NCBI GenBank assembly: GCA_024516155.1
Contig: JAJJXM010000018.1
Coordinates: forward strand, 1 to 64,000
Reading direction: 5' to 3'
Length of the DNA: 64,000 nt
Origin: Pyronema omphalodes
Taxonomy: Eukaryota > Ascomycota > Pezizomycetes > Pezizales > Pyronemataceae
Shown here piece by piece: positions 1-9,882 of the stretch. A program made the translations under genes and the position numbers. How positions within the stretch are numbered: the first letter of the stretch is position 1; each line of letters begins with the position of its first letter. The notes under the pieces were generated by a model. It ran no database searches and had not been told where the DNA came from. It worked only from the letters and a program-made list of their open reading frames with translations.

Positions 1-381
1 AATTGGTGCGATTATAGCGGGGGCGGGGGCTGCGGCTGCGGCTGTGGTAGGGGGTGCGGCGGCTCGCGGTGCTGGTTCTGGGCCGTTCGGGTAAACCTGG
101 ACGGAGCCAGTCTGGATCACGACAGGGGGAATGGGGGCAGGGGTGGGAGCTTCCGGAGCGCGGGAGGCGACAGGGCTGGATACCCGAGTGCTGTTATGGG
201 AGCCGGGGGTTTCCGCGAGGTCGTTTAAGAGATAACCCGTGGGGTGGTCCTGAGCGTCTAAGATGGATTGTGCGAGTTGTTTGGTGAAAGTAAGCGGTTC
301 ATGGCCGTCAGGGAACTGGGTCATGGCGGCAGCGTTCACAATTTGCTGCCAGTGTCCTTCGTCAATAAGTTTAATATGCAT
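1..381 (-). CDS. LTR retrotransposon second ORF, partial at left edge
   Basis: A reading frame opens with ATG at 381-379 (complement) and stays open to the window edge, about 127 codons. It begins MHIKLIDEGHWQQIV and then becomes rich in Pro and Ala. Its ATG overlaps the stop codon of the preceding ORF in the shared sequence ATGCATATTAA, in a different frame. That layout suits coupled termination-reinitiation or a frameshift that makes a longer Gag product. No zinc knuckle, protease or RT motif is reached before the edge. Assignment to a retrotransposon rests on its place just inside an LTR. I do not recognise the sequence itself. Confidence 0.5.
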   Translation of the reverse strand, partial: MHIKLIDEGHWQQIVNAAAMTQFPDGHEPLTFTKQLAQSILDAQDHPTGYLLNDLAETPGSHNSTRVSSPVASRAPEAPTPAPIPPVVIQTGSVQVYPNGPEPAPRAAAPPTTAAAAAPAPAIIAPI

Positions 382-646
382 TCTGGCGGGCTCTGAGGAT
401 TGGCTTGAGTCTGATGGTGTGGCGGATGTGCTCCTGGTAAGTGTAGTCCTGGAGTTCCCAGCGGACCACAAGGTAGCAGTTATTTTCTGCTCGTCGGATG
501 GTTCTTCGCACTGCGCCAGCGAATCTGTCGGGAATCCCAAAGGTTTCGTCTAGGGTGTGCGTTTCCAGGGCTTGTTTTAATGCGTAGGTCCAAGCAGAAC
601 CGGTGGGGTTCATGCGTGTTGGTTGAATAATTATTCGATCGAACAT
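371..646 (-). CDS. LTR retrotransposon first ORF (Gag-like, 91 aa)
   Basis: A 91-codon ORF begins two bases after the inner end of the LTR at 649-1184. This is where the first internal ORF of an LTR element usually lies, although the leader is extremely short and leaves almost no room for a standard primer-binding site. The protein starts MFDRIIIQPTRMNPTG and is basic. It has no recognised domain. It ends within an 11-base overlap with the next ORF. The Gag role is inferred from position only. Confidence 0.45.
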   Translation of the reverse strand: MFDRIIIQPTRMNPTGSAWTYALKQALETHTLDETFGIPDRFAGAVRRTIRRAENNCYLVVRWELQDYTYQEHIRHTIRLKPILRARQNAY

Positions 647-648
647 AA

Positions 649-1184
649 TGTCGGGGAACTAGGAAGGACGTTCAAAGAACACACTGAACACTACCGGCAA
701 GAGGGACTAGGCGGGTTCCGGGACGGGGAACGGCAGGACAAGGACCGAAGTGCTCGTCAGACGGACGGCACACGAAACAGGAACAGGGACAAGGACAAGA
801 GTGACGTAGGACTGGAAGAAGAAGTCTTTATTAGGAGCAAGGGGAAGACACAGGACGTTCGATGGAGAACTCGACAACGGGGAGGCAAGCCTCCTTATGT
901 ACAAAGGGGCGGCCAGCACTCTTGCTGGGCCGTCATCCAACATCGCTACATGAAGCTTCCGTTCTCCATCAATTCACCTGCGACGCCACAGCTCTCCAGC
1001 TCGTGGTACGTCATCCATCATCAATCAGTCTATCAGTCACAACGGCACGGCACACACAACAACACAACAACACAACAGCAACACAACACAACACGGCAAG
1101 ACAACGGCACGATCCCAATCAACAACCACGACAACACAATGATGACGCAACAACACAACGGCTCGTCAGCCGTGTGCCGTGACA
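649..1184 (-). repeat. 5' long terminal repeat of an LTR retrotransposon (536 bp)
   Basis: Read on the minus strand, the block starts TGTCACGG and ends CCCCGACA, so its tips form the inverted TGTC...GACA typical of LTRs. It carries a polyadenylation signal AATAAA at 832-827. The outer end interrupts the LINE reverse-transcriptase frame cleanly after the codons for KAYR, so this end is an insertion boundary. The other LTR and the second target-site copy lie beyond the left edge and could not be compared. Confidence 0.65.
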
Positions 1185-2760
1185 TCGGTAAGCTTTGACC
1201 GAGCTGTAGTCTGGCTTATTCGGTTTCGGGATGATCACTGTAGTTGCCTCTCGCCAGCACTTCGGTTGATAACCTACCTCTCCGAGTGTGGCGTAGAGTT
1301 GGGTCAGCTGGTCAGGGATGATTTTGAGCGCTTTTCTCAGAGAGAGGAAAGTGATGCCGTCCGGGCCTGGGGCTTTCTTCGGTGAGGAGGAGAGGATCAC
1401 CTGTGTTACTTCTCTTTCGGAGAAGGTGGTCCATGGCAAGGGGTTGCGGGTTTGGGGGGGGGTATAGGAGGGGGAGGACGGGGGGGGAGGGAAGAGGGCT
1501 TGGAGGGCGGACACTTTTCCCTGGAATTCTGTGTGGACGGTGGTTATGCCGTTCGTTGTGGATGTGAGAGGGGGGGTAAGCTGAGCTCGGCGAGGGTTAG
1601 TATACCGAAACGCCGCCCAGATGTCTTCTCCTTTGGCCTGGCTCAGGTATTCCTTCCAGAGCTTGTCTTTGGCGTGGCGTACGGTTCTGAAGTGGGCGTT
1701 TCGGGCGGATCGGTACTCCTCGAGATACATCTCATTTCTTCGTCGTTTCCACCTCTTGCGAGCTTGTGTCGTAAGTCTTTTGGTTTCATGAAGCTCCGGG
1801 GTCCACCAGCTCTTTGCTCGGGGGGAGTGTTGGATCAGCGCGGTCGAGGATTGGGCAGCTTGTTGGATTGTGAGCTGGACGGAGGCTGCCCATTCGTCTA
1901 GGTTGGCGTGGGTCGGGTTTTGTTGGAGTGTTCGCCATCGGGGGTTGAGGTTGGAGGTGAGTTTCGTGAGGGTTTCCGCGAACTCATACCAGTTCGTGCG
2001 TTTCCAATTCAGACGTGGGGTGAGGTTGATATATTCCACATCTGGATGTTGGGATCGGCTTTGGAAACGCACAACCTCGTGGTCTGAGCCTGTTGTGGCT
2101 TCTTCGTCCACGCACCAGTTTTGTACTTCTTCACCCATTGACGGGGAGGGGAGAGTTAGGTCGAGGACTGATGACCCGCGGCCTGTCTTGAAGTGGTAGG
2201 TTGGTGTATCTGGGGTGTTTGCCAGATGCCATCCTTCGTTCTCGATCAGGTGTACTAACTCATCCGCTCGGGCGATGCGTTTGAGGTGGCTGTTCCATAA
2301 GGGGTGGTGGGCGTTCATATCTCCTGTGATGACGCATCGATTGGGTAGGGAAAGGGAGATTAGGGATCTCGGAATGGTGTACCGTTTCGTCTGGGGGTCC
2401 CATTCGTTGTAGATATTGATAAGGTAGAAGGAGGGGATGAGTGGAGTTTGTACCTCCAGGATCTGAATGTCGGGGTCAGGACAAATGTCAGGGCGGGGGG
2501 GTGACATGGAGGAAGGGGTTTAGGCGGGTCACGTATGCCGCCGTCCTGACAGTTGCGCCATTGTGGGCAGGGGGGTGGATGGTGATGAAGTTTGGATGGG
2601 TAGTTATAAAAAGAGGGTCTCTTATGTTTGCTTCTTGGATGAGGATTATATCCGCGGTACGGTCAGCGGAGTTTAATAGTGTGTTTAGAGCATTGCTGCT
2701 CCTGTTAATATTGTGGGATATGACATTTATGGTGGCTGCTGATTTCACCTGTCTATGCAT
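1185..2760 (-). pseudogene. LINE ORF2: AP-like endonuclease and start of reverse transcriptase, broken
   Basis: Translation from the ATG at 2760 gives VISHNINR and IQEANI, the start of the endonuclease-exonuclease-phosphatase fold. Near 2495-2505 a C/G run shifts the frame. The next frame (to 1185) has the endonuclease hallmarks GDMNAHHPLW and a GSDH catalytic Asp-His, then a linker and the first RT segment (KKAPGPDG, IIPKPNKP). The RT stops where the LTR begins, so the YxDD catalytic block is absent here. The ATG overlaps the ORF1 stop in ATGCATAG, suggesting translational coupling. It cannot encode a working protein as it stands. Confidence 0.85.
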
Positions 2761-4553
2761 CGGTGATCATAGCGGAGTCAGCGTGTTGGTCGGGAAGGGT
2801 TGGGCGAGTGGATCGAGTCTTTTCCCATGATGCTCTCACCACTGCGAGTCTCACGGGGCATTTAGGATGGAATGCTGGGTGGTTCACATCGCTCTGTTGC
2901 TCGGATGGGCAGTTGAAGCATTTGGGAGGGGAGTGGGCGCAGCTCTTGCCGGCTCGGGTGGGGCATTCTGGGCAGCGGTGGAGGTCAGTGGGGTGGGGTT
3001 CGGCGCAGAGAGCGCACACTGGACTTGCGGTGTTTGGGCAGATGGCGTGGTGGTGACCGAAGCGGAGGCAACGGCGGCACTGATCGGTTGGTCGGGCCGA
3101 GTGATACTCAGTGACCTTGTGAGGCTCATACCGAATGATTACCTTCGTGCGTTTGAGCCTTCGGGCGTCATCAGCGGAGGTTAGTGCTATCATCACGCTG
3201 GAGGCCGTCTTGCCAATTCCTTTGTCGGGGTGTGTGATATATCTAGGGGGTTGGGCGAGGTGGACAGCGTTGTTGCGCTCTATTTCAGCTTGTAGGGCTG
3301 TCATACCGTCGGGGGTGTCAGGGAAGACGTCAAGGGGGATGCTGTGGACAGTTAATTTGTGCCACTTTTCAGCTATGCGGGGGTTGTTGAGGGTCATATG
3401 CACGGACTGTGCGGCCTCGTGCATCAGGGGTAAGAATTGAACGACTTCACTTTGGGTGTTGTTGGGGGGGAAGGTTAGGATGAGGCTACCGCTGGGACTT
3501 TTCCGCACGGTTACCACATTGATGTCGGGGGGAGCATCTGCGTCACGTAGCGCCCGATTGATCATATTGCCTACCTGGACTTCGGTATGGTCCGTAAGGT
3601 TTTCGGGGTCGGGGCATGGGATGACGACGCTTACGGGGCGGGGGTTTGGTTCTTTGGGGGGGTTTCTACGTGGGATGGGGGGGTTGGGTGGGGAGGGTGC
3701 GGGGGCGGGGTTCTTTCTGTTGGCGGCGTTCTGTGGGTTGTTGTCGAATAGCCTACCAGCGACATTGGGGCCTGTCCAGGCCGCTTCACTTGTGGGGGGG
3801 GGGAAATACGGGGGAGGGGGGAACGGGGATATTATTTTTGGTGAGGGCTTCCTCGGCTGCGAAGCAGCGGGTTTTCCAATATTCAATGAGGGCAGCGGAT
3901 TGGGCAGTGTCAGGGGAATTGGGGAGGGGAGAGGGTTCTTTCGGGGCTGAGGGCTTGTAGTTTGGGATTAGGGTACGGAGCATGTCTTGGGTCTCAAGCA
4001 TGATTGCTCTGTCCCTATCCATCGTACGGAACGCCTTTGTGATTCGTTCGTTCGTGTGGCGATCGGTCTCACGAGCGCCGTCGGCGTGGGTGGCTACTGC
4101 TGACAGGAGGCGCTCGGCGATGGTGACAGGTAGGGTCATCGTGTCGGTGCGGCGTTCGGTTCGGGCCGTTTGAAGAGCGTCTGCAATCCCGGATTCGTAC
4201 ACGAGGGCACCTTCGGAGGAGGCGTCAGTGGTGGACGGAGCGGCGCGTTTGAGTGGGTTGGTGGTAAGGGGGGGCGTGTCACATAGGCGAATAGTCTGTT
4301 GCGAGCGGGGGGACGCGATCGGGGGGGCTCTGTTTCTGGGGGTCGGTTCGGGAGTGGCGGTACGGCGAACTGGCGAGGGGGTGGGAGACGCGTCTTCCAT
4401 TTCGCATAACTCAGAGTCCATGTGCATGTCGTCATTGGTGTCACGTGCGCCGTGCGGCTCTGCGCTGGCGTGATTGCCGAGGGAGGCTGCCATGAGGGGG
4501 TGTTTGTCGGGGGGGATCGGTTTTTTCCTCGCCACGGAGGATCGGGGGCCCAT
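2753..4553 (-). pseudogene. LINE ORF1: CCHC-type nucleic-acid-binding Gag-like protein, frameshifted
   Basis: The N-terminal frame (4553 to about 3800) begins MGPRSSVARKKPIPPD and is Pro/Thr/Arg-rich. It breaks in a C run (G on the plus strand) at about 3796-3804. The second frame continues from TSEAAWTGPN to a stop at 2753. The C-terminal part has a cluster of CxxC/H motifs (CRRCLRFGHHHAIC, CALCAEPH, CFNC), the zinc-knuckle pattern of LINE ORF1 proteins that bind template RNA. A one-base indel in the homopolymer would rejoin the two frames, so this is either recent decay or a sequencing error. Confidence 0.8.
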
Positions 4554-5034
4554 CGGTGTTTGAGATGAGAAGGAGGCGGCGTATAGAGATAGAGATGACT
4601 TGGAATTCGACGAGAGAGATGGTTGTGGTGGTGGGGTGTTGATGGAAGCCTGAGTCGGGGGGCTGCTGCAGGGTCCGAATCTCTGCCTTCACCGTTTGCA
4701 CGACGAAAACGAGGGGACCTGATCTGAAGCCGCCGCGACTAGGTAATTTGAGTGAGCTGAAGACGATGCCGCACGAAAATCTGAGGATTTCCGTATGACG
4801 GTCTGGTAGATGACGGTCTGGTAGATGACGGTCTGGTAGATGATGGTTTTGTCGATGATGGTCTGCTTCTCCTGCCATCATTTCTGACACAATTGTCATG
4901 AGAACCATCTTGTGATGGAGACAAGGGAAATTCTGGTGCTCTGCCAACCGAGGGAGGTCCAGGAGTTATCTCATCACCGATAGCCTCAGTGGAAGACTTA
5001 GCATCGAAGTTCTCCTTCTTCTGGATTTTCGACA
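4554..5034. other. LINE upstream flank, no convincing gene
   Basis: Short overlapping frames occur on the minus strand, including one at 4739-5077 whose Ser-Thr-Arg-Pro repeats are simply the translated 15-bp tandem repeat. I see no splice pattern or domain. It may be the target sequence of the LINE insertion. Confidence 0.4.
4798..4857. repeat. 15-bp tandem repeat, about four units
   Basis: Three perfect units of gacggtctggtagat (4798-4842) are followed by one degenerate unit. The unit length is a multiple of three, so frames stay open through it. Confidence 0.9.
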
Positions 5035-5404
5035 TAATGGGGTGGATAACCATGTTGCCCAATCCTAGTTGCCCCACCCTTTCTATGCGCGTTTTCTATA
5101 GAGCGATAGATACCCCACCCCATCGGCCCAATATTGCGGAGGTTGCTTCTGTAAGGGTCCAATACAGCGATGGGAAGTCCTCCAGTAGGGCTCCGCTGAA
5201 TATACAGGAATTCCACCCCATTGAAGGACTTGACATTTTTCTATAGCAACGGATGAGGGGTCCTTTTTTACTACGAAAAATTCTTTTCTATCAAATGCGA
5301 ATAGAACACTCTGATAGACAGGGGGGTAACTAACCCCTCTCTATCTAGATTTTGTATTGCTATCGCACAGGTGAGGTTGGGGTTATTCTATCCACCCCGA
5401 ATAT
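5035..5404. repeat. Possible small inverted-repeat element (MITE-like)
   Basis: The left end contains GGGGTGGATA followed by AACC (5040-5052). The right end contains the inverse, GGTTATTC then TATCCACCCC (5382-5398). Motifs such as gcgatgggaagtc recur inside (5167 and 5407). The arms are short and imperfect, and I see no clear target-site duplication. This is a suggestion only. Confidence 0.3.
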
Positions 5405-6847
5405 AGCGATGGGAAGTCTTTCATTATTTCAATACACCAGTGGTAATTTAGCCAATATTGTGATGTTTTAAATTTGAATTTTTTGTTCACGTCATAGAGT
5501 CTTATATCTTATCGTTATCAATTGGATTGTATTTTTCATATTGTCATATTCTGGTATAGGAATGGTTTGAATATCTTACATCCTTTCTTCAACTTTTTGG
5601 TATGTTGGTATGAGCAGGTATACTAAACAGGGCAAACGGAACATTCAAAAGATAAAATTTTGTTCAAGTGTTATCCCACTAGGCCAAGCATATACACAAA
5701 AAATGCATGGAAATTATAACGTCACATGTACCGCACGGCCATCTACCATTTCCCTACACAGTACGGTATCCTTATCTTCCTTTCCCTGGTGATCCTTTTG
5801 TTGTCCCACCCAATCTTTTCCGGCTTACCTCACCACTGCCCAAAACGTAGCTGGAAACCATAACCGCAACTACATATATCCGGCACCGATCCGAATGCCC
5901 TGAGCTGTCTCTGGCAGGCACAGCTCTGTGGTTTACTTACAAACACAAAACAATGTACTCTAGAGCCAACTACATTGGGAAGGTGTGGCTTATTTTCAAT
6001 TTGAACCACAATAACATTACCGAAGGACATGATACTTCACGTGATCAGTGAAGGCAATGAATGTCGGAATATGGCATAGAGAATCAACGGAAAAGCGTTC
6101 CGTAATGTTTCCAACCATATTCACGAAGGCCTACCATGGACAATGGTCATCCAGTTTCGGTTGAATAATGAAGCAGGATCATGAGGCTTGTTGTACCGAA
6201 AAGAGGACAAATATCATCCTTGGTCACCTCATTCCGCGGAAGAAAAAAAATGCAACGTAATGATGCCGCGGTACACATTAAGCCGGAGAAGTAAAGGAAG
6301 ATACATCTCACGGTTCCGGCTTGAGAGGAAAGAATGATAAGATGTCTCAGGCAGGGTCACCGTTAGTTGATTGACAACCCGTTCCGTGTCAAGAATTTTT
6401 CTGTCGCACACGGGAATGAAACACCACTCTATAAATGGTCATCACTCGGCACGACATTTTTCTGCATATAGCTTGCAATTTCATTTACAAGATTCAAGTA
6501 CGCTCAAGTAATAGACATCCTGTGAAATATATGCACTGCTCAAAACGAAGTATCTTTTCGCCCCCGCAGCGGGACTCTTATGACACTGGGAATCACGATT
6601 CTTCTGCAATACACAACTCCTAGCAATGGGGTTCTCAACACCGTATACGAAGACATTTGGGTCAGTATCAACACAAGTAATGGATCATATTGTCTCATTT
6701 CATCTTGATGCGCCTCCCTTTCAAAATTCGTCTATCGAACACCATTCCCTGAATCAATTCGAATCATACCACAAACCCACACTCAACTTCACTGTTACCA
6801 CCAACCAATTGTTTCGCTATATCTTATTTCTAATATCATCTTTCAAG
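5405..6847. other. Intergenic, nothing recognised
   Basis: About 1.4 kb of moderately AT-rich sequence with only short frames on both strands. No conserved domain, tRNA fold or repeat array is apparent. The last 200 bp presumably hold the promoter of the gene starting at 6848. Confidence 0.5.
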
Positions 6848-7318
6848 ATGGACTTCAACGTTTCGGTTCACTTCGACTCCCTCAAGACTCGTTCAAGTCT
6901 GCCAAATATCTCCCCCAAATCGGTTAAGGTTGCCAATAAGCCGATTACCACTTACAAATGGGCCCCGATGGGCCACCAGTGTGGAGTCTGTAAAAAGGCC
7001 ATCAAGCGCCGCTGCATGACTCAAGAACATATGGAAGTCTGCTTTGGATACCACGAGACTTTGATGATGTTTGGGCACGCCGAAGACTGCAGGTACTGCC
7101 AGCATGAGAAAAGGGTCAGGGATGAGAAACAGGCCGATATCGATGCGGCAGTGAGGCAGGGAAACCTCCGAGCCAAAAGCAAGGCCGAGAAGGTGAAGCA
7201 TGACTGGGAACGCAACACAGAGCATGAGAAGAACAAGAGAAGAAAGGGTTTTGAAGAGTCTAAGTGGAATACCAAAGCGTCCAGCAGTGACTCCGATCAA
7301 AGTTACGTGGAATGCTAA
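6848..7318 (+). CDS. Small Cys/His-rich hypothetical protein, 156 aa
   Basis: The product is 156 aa with no intron. A central segment (about residues 45-90) has an ordered Cys/His set: HQCGVCKKA, then RRCMTQEH, EVCFGYH and DCRYCQHE. This looks like one or two zinc-binding sites. The C-terminal third is charged and probably helical (Lys/Glu-rich), ending SSSDSDQSYVEC. The frame is open upstream to 6626, but I chose the ATG at 6848: it follows a pyrimidine-rich leader (ttctaatatcatctttcaag) and the extra N-terminus looks non-coding. It lies convergent to the Clr5 gene. Nucleic-acid or protein binding is possible, but the function is unknown. Confidence 0.6.
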   Translation: MDFNVSVHFDSLKTRSSLPNISPKSVKVANKPITTYKWAPMGHQCGVCKKAIKRRCMTQEHMEVCFGYHETLMMFGHAEDCRYCQHEKRVRDEKQADIDAAVRQGNLRAKSKAEKVKHDWERNTEHEKNKRRKGFEESKWNTKASSSDSDQSYVEC

Positions 7319-7648
7319 GCTCATTGGGATCATTTGGTATGTGCATATCGTATCTCCTCGGTCAATTTTGGTGTGCAATTCATTAACAATATCTTCTTGG
7401 CAATAGACAGTCCAGATTTTGTTTCATACTGCTAGTGTTGCATCTCACTTGGATTAGGTAACCTTTCATCTGCTGACTGGGTGATTTGCTGGCTCAATCC
7501 AGCCTATATGCCCCTTTCATTGGAACAGGCATAAGTATCATGATATGTCAGTGAATGGCTATTTGTTTTTGTTTACTTGTTTAGCATTGTACTTATCTCT
7601 ACAAATAATTGAACTTCAAATCAACACAAACTTCGACTAGCCTAAGAT
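7319..7648. other. Convergent intergenic spacer
   Basis: A 330-bp spacer between two convergent genes. It presumably holds both 3' UTRs. No other signal seen. Confidence 0.5.
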
Positions 7649-8220
7649 CTACTTGTCTCCGTCATCATCTGGTTGTGATTGCATTTCCTCATCTTCGGAT
7701 TGATTTATCCGTATCAATTCCGCGTCCTTGTTCTCCGAATCCTTCCCTTCTATCTGCTGCCGTGACCGTCGTTGTCGCAATAGCAGTCTCACATCCTCGT
7801 GAAGTCGAATATTTCTCAACTGCATCTTGTCCAAATCATACCCATTCTGCCGTAATGCCACAACGATTTCCCTTTGATTCAACCCAGCCTCGCAATACTT
7901 CTGAATTAACCATACGAGGTTCCCGTCTTTGTGATGGAATTTCGTTTTCCGGGGAAATCCCCAGACCTTGAACTGATTCTCGTACGTGCGTTTACTACAC
8001 TTGAAATTAGTATGTCATGTGAATCGTATGTATCGAGTAACCAAACCCCCAATTAATAACGCTAGGGTTTTGCAGTTTAAAAAGGCGCGTCATACCTAGC
8101 CTTGAAACCGTGATCCCTTTCCATTGTTCTCATTACGTCGTGTAATGGTCTGTTTTCGACAATCCATAATTTGTGTATCAACTCCTTATGTTGTTCCCAA
8201 CCCAATATTCTTTTTGGCAT
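7649..8220 (-). CDS. Stand-alone Clr5-domain protein, 156 aa
   Basis: Two exons on the complement strand, 8220-8096 and 7994-7649. The 101-nt intron has donor GTATGA, branch-like TACTAAT and acceptor TAG. The spliced product begins MPKRILGWEQHKELIHKLW and reads through the junction as GFKASKRTYENQFKVWGF. This is the Clr5 pattern: an N-terminal W, a helix with VMRTMERDHGF, then the YxxxFKxWG motif. Clr5 domains are found in Pezizomycotina proteins and named from a fission yeast silencing factor. Most carry a long C-terminal region, often TPR or ankyrin; this one ends after a basic, Gln-rich helix and an acidic tail. I chose the ATG at 8220 because the family motif starts there; an in-frame ATG lies at 8268. 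It is divergent from the RING gene. Confidence 0.8.
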
Positions 8221-8386
8221 GTTGGTGTCAGGAAGGCCCGTGTGCGTGGTGTAAAACGCGCGCGTCATGAATAAAAAAACGGCGCGCGCATAACGTGTGA
8301 TCCCAGTCCGTGCCGTTACCAGTGTAAGCGAACTCCGCGCGTAACAACCTCACCGCCACCCAGCGTCTTTCCCTATTGTATATACA
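8221..8386. promoter_or_regulatory. Shared divergent promoter of the Clr5 and RING genes
   Basis: Only 166 bp separate the two start codons. The region is rich in CGCG (cgcgcgcgtcatg, ggcgcgcgc) and has a TATA-like tgtatatacaatg directly before the RING ATG. Co-regulation is inferred from spacing. Confidence 0.5.
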
Positions 8387-9329
8387 ATGTCCTCCACCTC
8401 CACAGTCCCTCCCAACCTCACAGAAGAATACCAATGCGTTATCTGCCTCTCTCCAGTTACTTCTGCATGTACCGCATTCCCGTGTAATCACTCCTATGAC
8501 TACCTTTGCCTCCTTAGTTGGCTCGACGTCCGGCAAACCTGTCCGCTGTGTAATGCTCTCGTGACGACCATTAAATACCTCGACGAAGCCACAGGGAAGG
8601 AAATCCTGGTGTGCGTCCCTTTATAAACTGTGCTTGCTGTAGCTAATAATACAGCACCCTGTCGAACCACCACGTCCGAACCCTCCCCGTACCGCACACG
8701 AACCTGAAGCTGCTCCGAATCCTTCCACCGGCAATTCTAGAATAATAAACTCCCGTGATCTGCCCAGGCGTCGACGGCGACATGACCGTCCCTTAACACC
8801 TACATTACCAGATATAGCAGTACTTCGACGCCGACATATCTACAGATCCAATATGAGGTGCCTCCATGTAGGATCTAACCGGATTTCGAGATTCCGAGAT
8901 TTTACCCCAAGAATGGTGGCTACCGGTGATGAACTACAAAGTAGAGCAAAGATGTTCATCCGGAGAGAGCTACAGGTTTTTGAGTGGCTGAACAATGAGA
9001 ATAAGGAGTTCGTGTTGGAGTATATTTTGGCCATTCTCAAAACGGTCGATTTGAAAGGAGCTGCAGGAACTGCTGAAGATATGCTGGCGGATATGCTTGG
9101 GTCTAGGGAATATGCGGGAATTTTTTGTCATGAGATACATGCCTTTCTGAGAAGTCCGTACACTGAACTAGGGACGTGGGATGCGTGGGCACAATACGAG
9201 ACGCCGCTACCCTCGGAGTTTAATTCGGATGGAATCCCAGTGGAACATGGAGGGACAAGAAAGAGGAGAAGAGATAGGGACGATGTACAGGGTAATAGAG
9301 ATCAGGAAAGGAGGCGGAGGAGGGCGTGA
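8387..9329 (+). CDS. RING-finger E3 ubiquitin ligase, Topors-like, 298 aa
   Basis: Exons 8387-8608 and 8655-9329, with a 46-nt phase-0 intron (donor GTGTGC, acceptor ACAG). Residues about 16-56 form a RING: CVIC, then CNHSYDYLCLLSWL, then CPLC. After a Pro/Arg-rich linker comes the block HVGSNRISRFRDFTP, then RAKMFIRRELQVFEWL, EFVLEYILAILK and EIHAFLRSPYTELGTWD. This helical region follows the RING in fungal Topors-like proteins. The tail is basic (KRRRDRDD). Such ligases transfer ubiquitin (and SUMO in animal Topors) onto nuclear targets; the substrate here is unknown. The intron is near the lower size limit, but without it the two conserved halves are in different frames. Confidence 0.8.
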
Positions 9330-9774
9330 TGTCGGCTACGTGGTCGTTGCAAAGCTGAATCAAAAGAGATATTCTTTCGTGTCCGGCAAAATGCATTAGC
9401 TTTCCGGGTTCTGGGACCCAGCTTCTACTCTCGCTACATGCCTGAAATATCTCTTGGATCTGTCGTCCGCCAAGTTGCACGTAGGCGTTGGGAATTCTCA
9501 GAGGGACCTGGGCGAAGTGTAGAGACTGCCGTGTACCCTCGTACGACACAATATTGGACCATAGCTCAGATACGTTGAAGTTGGACCATTTAGTCTGATA
9601 GAAATAGAGATGGCATCGATAGAATATATAGACAGAATGATGAATCGGAAAGGTAATCTCAAAGCCGACGCTAAGCCGATTTGAAGATTTTGCCATTAAG
9701 TTATGTGACCTGTTACGCTGTGTATGTCTCGGACTGACCGCCAAAAACTCTTCATCCTCCACCTCAAAATACAT
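9220..9774 (-). CDS. Antisense ORF, 184 aa, uncertain
   Basis: An open frame of 184 codons reads against the 3' end of the RING gene and across the spacer to 9774. Its composition is protein-like, for example RLSVGFEITFPIHHSVYIFY and PLRIPNAYVQLGGRQIQEIF, and the part at 9330-9720 overlaps no other gene. I do not recognise a domain. It may be a real gene, a decayed one or chance. Confidence 0.25.
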   Translation of the reverse strand: MYFEVEDEEFLAVSPRHTQRNRSHNLMAKSSNRLSVGFEITFPIHHSVYIFYRCHLYFYQTKWSNFNVSELWSNIVSYEGTRQSLHFAQVPLRIPNAYVQLGGRQIQEIFQACSESRSWVPEPGKLMHFAGHERISLLIQLCNDHVADITPSSASFPDLYYPVHRPYLFSSFLSLHVPLGFHPN

Positions 9775-9882
9775 CTTCCTACATCTTCCGGAGAATTTCC
9801 ACCAAACTCTGCGCTGAGCCTCTTATCAATAGTAAGGCCAGGGGCATCACAATCCGTTTTATCTTTTCTCATTATTTCAGCT

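Larger units (their letters stand above)
1185..4560 (-). mobile_element. Non-LTR retrotransposon (LINE), 5' part, interrupted and decayed
   Basis: Two ORFs in LINE order read leftward: a CCHC-containing ORF1 (4553-2753), then an endonuclease/RT ORF2 (2760 to 1185). The RT is cut off by the LTR insertion at 1184, so most of the RT and the 3' end lie beyond the inserted element, outside the window. Two frame breaks sit in homopolymer runs near 3796-3804 and 2495-2505. The two-ORF layout with several Cys clusters in ORF1 resembles Tad1/I-type fungal LINEs; the clade is inferred. The 5' end is placed only approximately, just upstream of the ORF1 ATG. Confidence 0.8.
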
